Positions 61,968-64,000 of a DNA stretch of 64,000 nt are shown one piece after another. Made by a program: the position numbers and the translations under genes. Below the pieces are notes generated by a model. The model ran no database searches and was not told where the DNA came from. It saw only the letters and a program-made list of their open reading frames with translations. Within the stretch, counting starts at the first letter, position 1, and every line of letters starts with the position of its first letter. This DNA comes from Pelomonas dachongensis (GTDB lineage: Bacteria > Pseudomonadota > Gammaproteobacteria > Burkholderiales > Burkholderiaceae_C). Location: NCBI RefSeq assembly GCF_043555865.1, contig NZ_JBIGHY010000002.1:496001-560000 (forward strand). The letters are read 5' to 3'.

Positions 61968-64000
61968 CTACTTTGCGGCGACCGCCAGTGGCGCGGCGCG
62001 TGCCACCACCTCGACGGGCGGGCGCGGCACGATGTGGTCACGGAAGTAGGCGTGCACGCCCTCCGCCGTAACGGCCTGCAGCCCGGCGACTTCGGTGCGC
62101 ATCTCGTCCCTCATGCGCGGCTCCACCTGGATGCGCGCCAGGCGGTTGACCCAGTACAGCGGGCTCTCGGCTTCCTTCAGCACGCTCTCCACGCGGGGCT
62201 GCCGGGCACGCTGCAGTTCGTCCGCGCTGACGGGCTGGTCGGCCAGCTCACGTAACTGAGCGCGCAGCAGCTCGCGGACCGCCTCGAACTTCTCTGGGGG
62301 CGTTTCGATGTTGGCGAAGAGGCGCCCCGAACCCTGCACGTTCAGCGAGCCGCCTGCCGCCGCCTGCGGCGAGTAGCTGATGCCCAGCTTGGCGCGCACG
62401 GTGTCCATCAGCCGGGCCTGCAGCACCGCGCCCGCGACACGGCCGGTGTACGACAGCGACGGGTCCGTCCAGTGGTCGGGCATGGCCCAGTACCAGCCCA
62501 GCACCGCCTGGTCCGCCCGGCCGCGGTGATGGACCGTATGGGTCGCACCGCCCACCACGAGCTCGGCCGTCAGCAACGCACGCGGCTGCCGGGGCCGCTC
62601 GGCGCCCGCGCCGAAGGTGGCCTGCACCGCGGCGATGGCCGCCTCTTCCGTCAGGTCGCCGACGATGACGATGTCCGCAGCGCCGGCCAGCGCCGGCTTC
62701 AGGATGGCAGGCAGCTGGCCGGCCCGCGTGGCGCGCACGTCGGCAGCGCTGGGCGGGATGCCCAATCGCGCATCGCCGCGGTTCATGACCCGCGCCACCT
62801 CGCGCGCATGCACGGCCGCGGGCTGCGCCTCCAGCGAAGCCACCTGCGAGCTTCCCAGCGCAGGCAGCTTCTCGCCGAACTCGGGGCGGAAGCCGGGATC
62901 GCGGGCGTGCGCCGCCAGCAATTGCAGCTGGGCCAGCAGGTCCGCGGGCCGGGTTGTGCCCGACAGCGTGAACGCGTCTTGCCCCACCCCGAAGCTGAAC
63001 TGGATGCGCTGGCCGCTGCGCTGCTGCCACTGCCGGATTTCCGCCGCCGATCGCTGCGCTGTGCCCCCCATCGGCAGCGCGTAGCCCAGGGCCCAGATGG
63101 TGTGCCAGTCCCGGGCAGCAATGCCGGCGCGCCCTTGGCCCAGCTGCACCCGCACGTCCACCCGGTCTTTGTGCACCGTGCTTCGCCTGATGACGAGCCG
63201 CGTGCCGTTGGCGAACCGCACATTCGTCGTGCCCAGCTCGGCGTCCTGCGTGCGGGTGACGATGGCGCTAGGTAGGCCGAAGTCGATGTAAGGCCAGTCC
63301 GTGACCGCGACGGACACTGGCTCGCCGAGTGGCCGCGTCATCGCATGCACGAGCTGCTGCGTCACCTGGTCGACACCGAAGGCGCCGGACTTGTCGCTGC
63401 GGAACAGCAGGGGCTGCGCTTCGCCGAAGCTGCGGCGCAGCGCGGCCGTCAGTTCCTCGGGCTGCAGCGCGGCCAGGAGCGGCTCCGTCTCGGCCAGCGC
63501 CTGCTGCGCGCTCATGTATGGCGCGTGCGGATGCACCGCGGCGAGCAGCCGGTCCGCAATGGCCGCGTGCGGTCGCGTGGGTTCCTGGGCCAGGCGGGTC
63601 TGCATCTGGCTACGCACGCCCGGCAGCAGGCGCTGCAGGTCGTCTTGCGTCACGCCATGCACCAACAATTGCCGCAGCTCGGCCACCGCCGCGTCCAGCG
63701 CGTCGGTCCAGCGCCCGGGCTGCGCCTGCACCGCCAGCTGGGCCATCCCGGCCACGCCGTAGACCGACGCCTGCACGCTGGCCGCGGCACCGAGCAAGGG
63801 GCTGCCCGGCTGCTGCGCACGATCCCTCAGACGCTGGTTGAGCGCGCTGACGGCCAGGCCCTGCACGAGGAGCTCGCGCGACACCGCCGGCGTGTGCGGG
63901 CGCACGTCCACCGGGCGCAGCCACGTCAGCGTGAGCGCGCTCGGCGCGTCCGGGGCCACGTACTCGACGACGGGCCGCGTCGGCGTGGCGACGCCCAGGT
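61968..64000 (-). CDS. M16 (insulinase/PqqL-like) peptidase, 5' part outside window
   Basis: This is an open frame of at least 677 codons that runs off the right edge without a start of its own (LGVATPTRPVVEYVAPDAPS at the edge is internal). The visible part includes the end of an N-terminal M16 domain (LTWLRPVDVRPHTP...), then a C-terminal inactive M16 domain with GWYWAMPDHWTDPSLSYTGRVAGAVLQARLMDTVRAKLGISYSP, the Arg-Tyr type RxxxGxxY site. The catalytic HxxEH should lie beyond the window. Probably an exported zinc peptidase of the PqqL type with two to four M16 repeats. Confidence 0.85.
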   Translation of the reverse strand, partial: LGVATPTRPVVEYVAPDAPSALTLTWLRPVDVRPHTPAVSRELLVQGLAVSALNQRLRDRAQQPGSPLLGAAASVQASVYGVAGMAQLAVQAQPGRWTDALDAAVAELRQLLVHGVTQDDLQRLLPGVRSQMQTRLAQEPTRPHAAIADRLLAAVHPHAPYMSAQQALAETEPLLAALQPEELTAALRRSFGEAQPLLFRSDKSGAFGVDQVTQQLVHAMTRPLGEPVSVAVTDWPYIDFGLPSAIVTRTQDAELGTTNVRFANGTRLVIRRSTVHKDRVDVRVQLGQGRAGIAARDWHTIWALGYALPMGGTAQRSAAEIRQWQQRSGQRIQFSFGVGQDAFTLSGTTRPADLLAQLQLLAAHARDPGFRPEFGEKLPALGSSQVASLEAQPAAVHAREVARVMNRGDARLGIPPSAADVRATRAGQLPAILKPALAGAADIVIVGDLTEEAAIAAVQATFGAGAERPRQPRALLTAELVVGGATHTVHHRGRADQAVLGWYWAMPDHWTDPSLSYTGRVAGAVLQARLMDTVRAKLGISYSPQAAAGGSLNVQGSGRLFANIETPPEKFEAVRELLRAQLRELADQPVSADELQRARQPRVESVLKEAESPLYWVNRLARIQVEPRMRDEMRTEVAGLQAVTAEGVHAYFRDHIVPRPPVEVVARAAPLAVAAK

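Overview
The window is a 64 kb chromosomal segment of high G+C with almost no non-coding space. It has many TonB-dependent receptors, a Burkholderiales-type porin, PQQ/M16-type and RND genes and an electron-transfer flavoprotein dehydrogenase. This gene style suggests a betaproteobacterium of the order Burkholderiales, probably near the Roseateles/Pelomonas/Mitsuaria group. That placement is inferred from gene content and protein style only. I saw no tRNA, rRNA or CRISPR array.

Left part (1-6.7 kb): an RND efflux adaptor and permease, a short-chain dehydrogenase, a 48-residue lipoprotein and a porin. From 6.7 to 21.6 kb lies a carbohydrate locus that reads as beta-mannan/glucomannan utilisation. 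It holds two tandem flavin-dependent (tryptophan-type) halogenases, a carbohydrate-type TonB receptor and a GH2 beta-mannosidase. Divergent from these is a tightly coupled operon of mannobiose/cellobiose-type epimerase, a secreted protein with two SGNH esterase modules, a mannose-isomerase-like AGE protein and a secreted GH5 endo-glycanase. Polymer would be cut and deacetylated outside or in the periplasm, imported by the receptor, cleaved by the mannosidase, and mannose isomerised to fructose.

Middle part (21.5-39.3 kb) is mostly housekeeping: GNAT acetyltransferase, RhlE-type RNA helicase, an unexported subtilase, a PabB-PabC fusion, oligoribonuclease, an M48 protease, pterin dehydratase, RsgA and a DUF3047 lipoprotein. 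It continues with a five-gene operon (two SDRs, penicillin-acylase-type Ntn hydrolase, alpha/beta hydrolase, small membrane protein), then a periplasmic binding protein divergent from an orphan histidine kinase.

From 39.3 to 46.6 kb is a complete sucrose module on the minus strand: LacI-type regulator, TonB receptor preceded by a perfect 16-bp palindromic operator candidate, PfkB fructokinase, a plant-SUT-like MFS permease and sucrose phosphorylase. Directly upstream of it, a full-length group II intron of the IIC type (46676-48507, with its reverse transcriptase/maturase) sits immediately after the terminator hairpin of an MHS-family transporter gene.

Right part (50.4-64 kb): a five-gene operon beginning with two different cyanophycinase-like hydrolases (one with a signal peptide, one without) and divergent from a peptide-type TonB receptor, which suggests scavenging of cyanophycin or a similar polymer. 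Then come a thioesterase, YceH, an SDR divergent from ETF-ubiquinone oxidoreductase, a DUF72 protein, and an M16 peptidase whose 5' part lies outside the window.
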